From assembly GCF_018613325.1 (NCBI RefSeq), contig NZ_JAGGQJ010000026.1:62001-126000 (forward strand): 64,000 nucleotides of DNA, written 5' to 3'. The stretch is from Bacillus sp. ISL-34. Its GTDB lineage: Bacteria > Bacillota > Bacilli > Bacillales > DSM-1321. Both the position numbers and the translations under genes were made by a program. Positions 62,128-64,000 of this stretch are shown piece by piece (position 1 is the first letter of the stretch; each line of letters opens with the position of its first letter). Below the pieces are notes generated by a model. The model was not told where the DNA came from, did no database searches, and worked only from the letters and a program-made list of their open reading frames with translations.

Positions 62128-62142
62128 AAAAGGGAGGAAACT

Positions 62143-62850
62143 GTGTTGGATTTTTTAACAGGTGAATTTATTTCAGGACTTTTAGCGATCATTATGATAG
62201 ATTTGGTTCTGGCCGGTGATAATGCGATCCTTATTGGATTGGCTGCAAGAAAGCTTCCAAAAGAACAGCAAAAAAAGGTGATAATATGGGGAGCGGTCGG
62301 GGCAATTGTTATAAGGATCATCGCAACGCTGCTGGTTGTTTGGCTATTAGAGGTGCCTGGACTGCATTTAATAGGGGGATTACTTCTTGTATGGATCGCT
62401 TATAAGCTCCTTATCGAAGAAGAGGAACATGATTTGAAGCCTGCAGACTCGATGTGGGCTGCCATAAAAACTATTATTATTGCGGATGCTTTGATGGGAT
62501 TGGATAACGTCCTAGCGGTGGCAGGTGCATCTCATGGTAACTTCACTTTAGTCGTGATCGGTTTACTTGTATCTATCCCAGTAGTGATGTATGGAAGCAC
62601 TTTGATCCTGAAACTGATTGAACGTTTCCCAGTCATCATAATAATTGGAGCGGGAATACTAGGCTGGACTGCTGCTAAAATGATCGTAGCTGAACCTTTC
62701 ATGCACGACTACTTTGTAAATCCATTCATTAAATATGGATTTGAAGCGATAGTGGTGATTGGAATCCTGGTTGCTGGGACTTCAAGGCAGAAAAATATAG
62801 AAAAAGAAAAAGCAAACAGAGAAAAAATGCAAATCGAACGTAATGGATAA
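62143..62850 (+). CDS. TerC-family membrane protein, probable manganese exporter
   Basis: The 235-aa protein has about seven transmembrane segments with the paired TerC motifs DLVLAGDNAILIGLA (20-34) and DALMGLDNVLAVAGA (~120-134), whose Asp and Asn residues bind metal. Bacillus TerC proteins such as YkoY (MeeY) help load exoenzymes or export Mn2+. The yybP-ykoY riboswitch directly upstream supports a manganese role. The start is GTG 62143 after GGGAGG. The basic C-terminal tail is cytoplasmic. Confidence 0.9.
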   Translation: MLDFLTGEFISGLLAIIMIDLVLAGDNAILIGLAARKLPKEQQKKVIIWGAVGAIVIRIIATLLVVWLLEVPGLHLIGGLLLVWIAYKLLIEEEEHDLKPADSMWAAIKTIIIADALMGLDNVLAVAGASHGNFTLVVIGLLVSIPVVMYGSTLILKLIERFPVIIIIGAGILGWTAAKMIVAEPFMHDYFVNPFIKYGFEAIVVIGILVAGTSRQKNIEKEKANREKMQIERNG

Positions 62851-62856
62851 TGGATA

Positions 62857-62896
62857 CAAAGAGACCTTTCGAAAATGAAAGGTCTCTTCTTTTTGT
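62857..62896 (+). terminator. Terminator after the TerC gene
   Basis: AAAGAGACCTTTC and GAAAGGTCTCTT arms around GAAAAT are followed by CTTTTTG. Confidence 0.88.
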
Positions 62897-63357
62897 CTAA
62901 GCCCGAATGATATAAGTTACAAAACAACTTTAAGAGGTAGTTTGTACTTAATTAAAGTGCTATTTTGCATATACAACTTTAAAAACCCAGCTATCTTCAC
63001 ATGAGAAGATTAGCTGGGTTTCTTTATTATATACGTCCAATCACTCTATTTCGGTGGTATCGATGTAAGGTGGGGTGTAGAGCTTTTCCTTTCATTAGGA
63101 AGGATTCGATATTTTTACTTTACAATTATTTACCTAGTATTTAAACAAGGCAAAAATTCACTTAATAATCTATCTGTATATTATTAGTTGAATACAAGTT
63201 GAATACCGAGAGAGGTGTGAGGCAAATCCAATTTATAATTTTTGATAGTTAAGAAGACATTAGGGGGTAATTAAAAATTTGGAGACTGTTTAACAAAATT
63301 GAGGTCAGTGATCCATTAAATGATTGTTAAATTAATTCAAAGAAGGAGATAAACAAA
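62897..63357. other. Intergenic region before the PhnD-like gene
   Basis: Besides the hairpin at 62984-63030 I see no coding frame. The last 30 bases carry the GAAGGAGAT ribosome binding site of the next gene. A promoter for that gene should lie around 63100-63300, but no clear -35/-10 pair could be fixed. Confidence 0.4.
62984..63030 (+). terminator. Orphan hairpin-T-run
   Basis: AACCCAGCTA-TCTTC and GAAGA-T-TAGCTGGGTT pair with one bulge, then TTTCTTTATTAT. It comes 90 bases after another terminator, with no gene between them, so either a small RNA lies there or it is a back-up terminator. Confidence 0.6.
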
Positions 63358-64000
63358 ATGATGAAAAAATTATCAAAATTCTTTTTAACAGTAGGACTTG
63401 TATCCACTTTGGCAGCGTGTGGGAATGAGGCGAATTCAACATCCTCCGCTTCCGAAGGTACAAAAAATAAGGGATGGCCGGAAGAACTGACCTTGGTTCA
63501 AATGCCTAATGAAAACAATCCAAATGCAGCTTCCATGCATACATCCTTAAGAGATCACCTTTCCGAGGAATTAGGAATTGAAGTGAAAGAGTTTGAAGGA
63601 GGCAGTTACGCTGTTGGAATTGAAGCACTAGCAAGTGGGAAGTTAGATATTATGCTCGCTAGTCCAATGAGCTATTACCAAGCAGAACAACTGGCAGGAG
63701 CAGAATTGTTAGTTACTCCCCAAGTAGAGGGCCTTGAGTATTTTACTGCTTTTATTACAAAAAAGGATAATGAAAAAATCAACAAGATGGAGGATCTAAA
63801 AGGCAAGAACTTTGCATTTGTTAATGCGGCTTCTTCTTCAGGCTATCTTTACCCAAAGGGAACCCTTGTTCAAGAGTTTGATTTAGATCCAGATTTGGTC
63901 GAACAGTCTGGCTACTTTTTTGAAAATGTGACTTTTTCCGAATCCCACGCAAACAGTGTCATGGGTGTAAAGATGGGTGACTTTGACGCAGCAGCGGTAG
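63358..64000 (+). CDS. PhnD-like phosphate/phosphonate-binding lipoprotein (5' part)
   Basis: The gene runs off the window after 214 codons. It starts at ATG 63358 (or 63361) behind GAAGGAG. It has a lipobox LAAC (Cys21-22) and the PhnD-type binding-protein pattern GSYAVGIEALASGKLDIMLASP, SSGYLYPKGTLVQEF and SHANSVMGVKMGDFDAAAV. It would bind phosphonate, phosphite or phosphate for an ABC importer encoded beyond the window. The ligand is not certain. Confidence 0.87.
   Translation, partial: MMKKLSKFFLTVGLVSTLAACGNEANSTSSASEGTKNKGWPEELTLVQMPNENNPNAASMHTSLRDHLSEELGIEVKEFEGGSYAVGIEALASGKLDIMLASPMSYYQAEQLAGAELLVTPQVEGLEYFTAFITKKDNEKINKMEDLKGKNFAFVNAASSSGYLYPKGTLVQEFDLDPDLVEQSGYFFENVTFSESHANSVMGVKMGDFDAAAV

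Overview
The window looks like chromosomal DNA from a low-GC, spore-forming Bacillaceae, probably near Bacillus or Peribacillus. The evidence is strong AGGAGG-type ribosome binding sites, frequent TTG/GTG starts, a tiny YjcZ-like membrane peptide gene, cre-type palindromes, a yybP-ykoY riboswitch and the GC-rich intergenic repeat common in Bacillus. The genus is inferred, not proven. I saw no rRNA, tRNA, insertion sequence, prophage or CRISPR array.

Region 1 (1-10942) is an AT-rich surface-glycan block. It holds the end of a CapD-type nucleotide-sugar 4,6-dehydratase, two SDR sugar reductases, a sulfotransferase, two paralogous GT2 enzymes, a LamG-GT2 fusion and a GT4 enzyme on the minus strand. 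A TauE/SafE permease, APS kinase (cysC) and ATP sulfurylase (sat) follow. Together they could import sulfate, make PAPS and sulfate a glycan. No PAPS reductase is present.

Region 2 (11000-23400) is miscellaneous: an acetyltransferase, an HPP protein, a truncated sdaAB, a tiny membrane peptide, a DUF2690-like secreted protein, a secreted metallophosphoesterase, two intergenic repeat elements, a two-component system, a Cys-rich 36-aa peptide, an ankyrin protein, a tandem DUF4822 lipoprotein and a chemoreceptor.

Region 3 (23700-42936) is a long sugar-acid operon. A promoter, two 17-bp palindromes and a cre site precede a TRAP transporter with two binding proteins. A LarA-like racemase/epimerase, an IlvD/Edd dehydratase, an IclR regulator, a ketodeoxypentonate-dehydratase-like FAH protein, a split UxaA dehydratase, a ketoglutarate-semialdehyde dehydrogenase, DgoD, a YagE/YjhH-like aldolase, an unrecognised TIM-barrel-like protein, a 2-hydroxyacid dehydrogenase, a second FAH protein, a KDG kinase and a KDPG aldolase follow. 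Region 4 (43096-46633) carries larE-larB-larC1-larC2 and a nickel transporter, that is, synthesis of the nickel-pincer nucleotide that a LarA-type enzyme needs.

Region 5 (48199-61835) is a second hexonate cluster: KDG kinase, YjmC-like dehydrogenase, RspB-like L-gulonate dehydrogenase, KDPG aldolase, UxuA, UxuB, a LacI regulator, an ExuT-like transporter, an AraC regulator, UxaA, an LgoD-like L-galactonate dehydrogenase and UxaB. Both routes converge on 2-keto-3-deoxygluconate (KDG). No uronate isomerase is present, which fits L-gulonate and L-galactonate as substrates. Three matching palindromes near 48242-48276 and 55174 are probable LacI operators.

Region 6 (61900-64000) holds a manganese riboswitch with a TerC-family gene and the start of a PhnD-like phosphonate/phosphate-binding lipoprotein cut by the window end.
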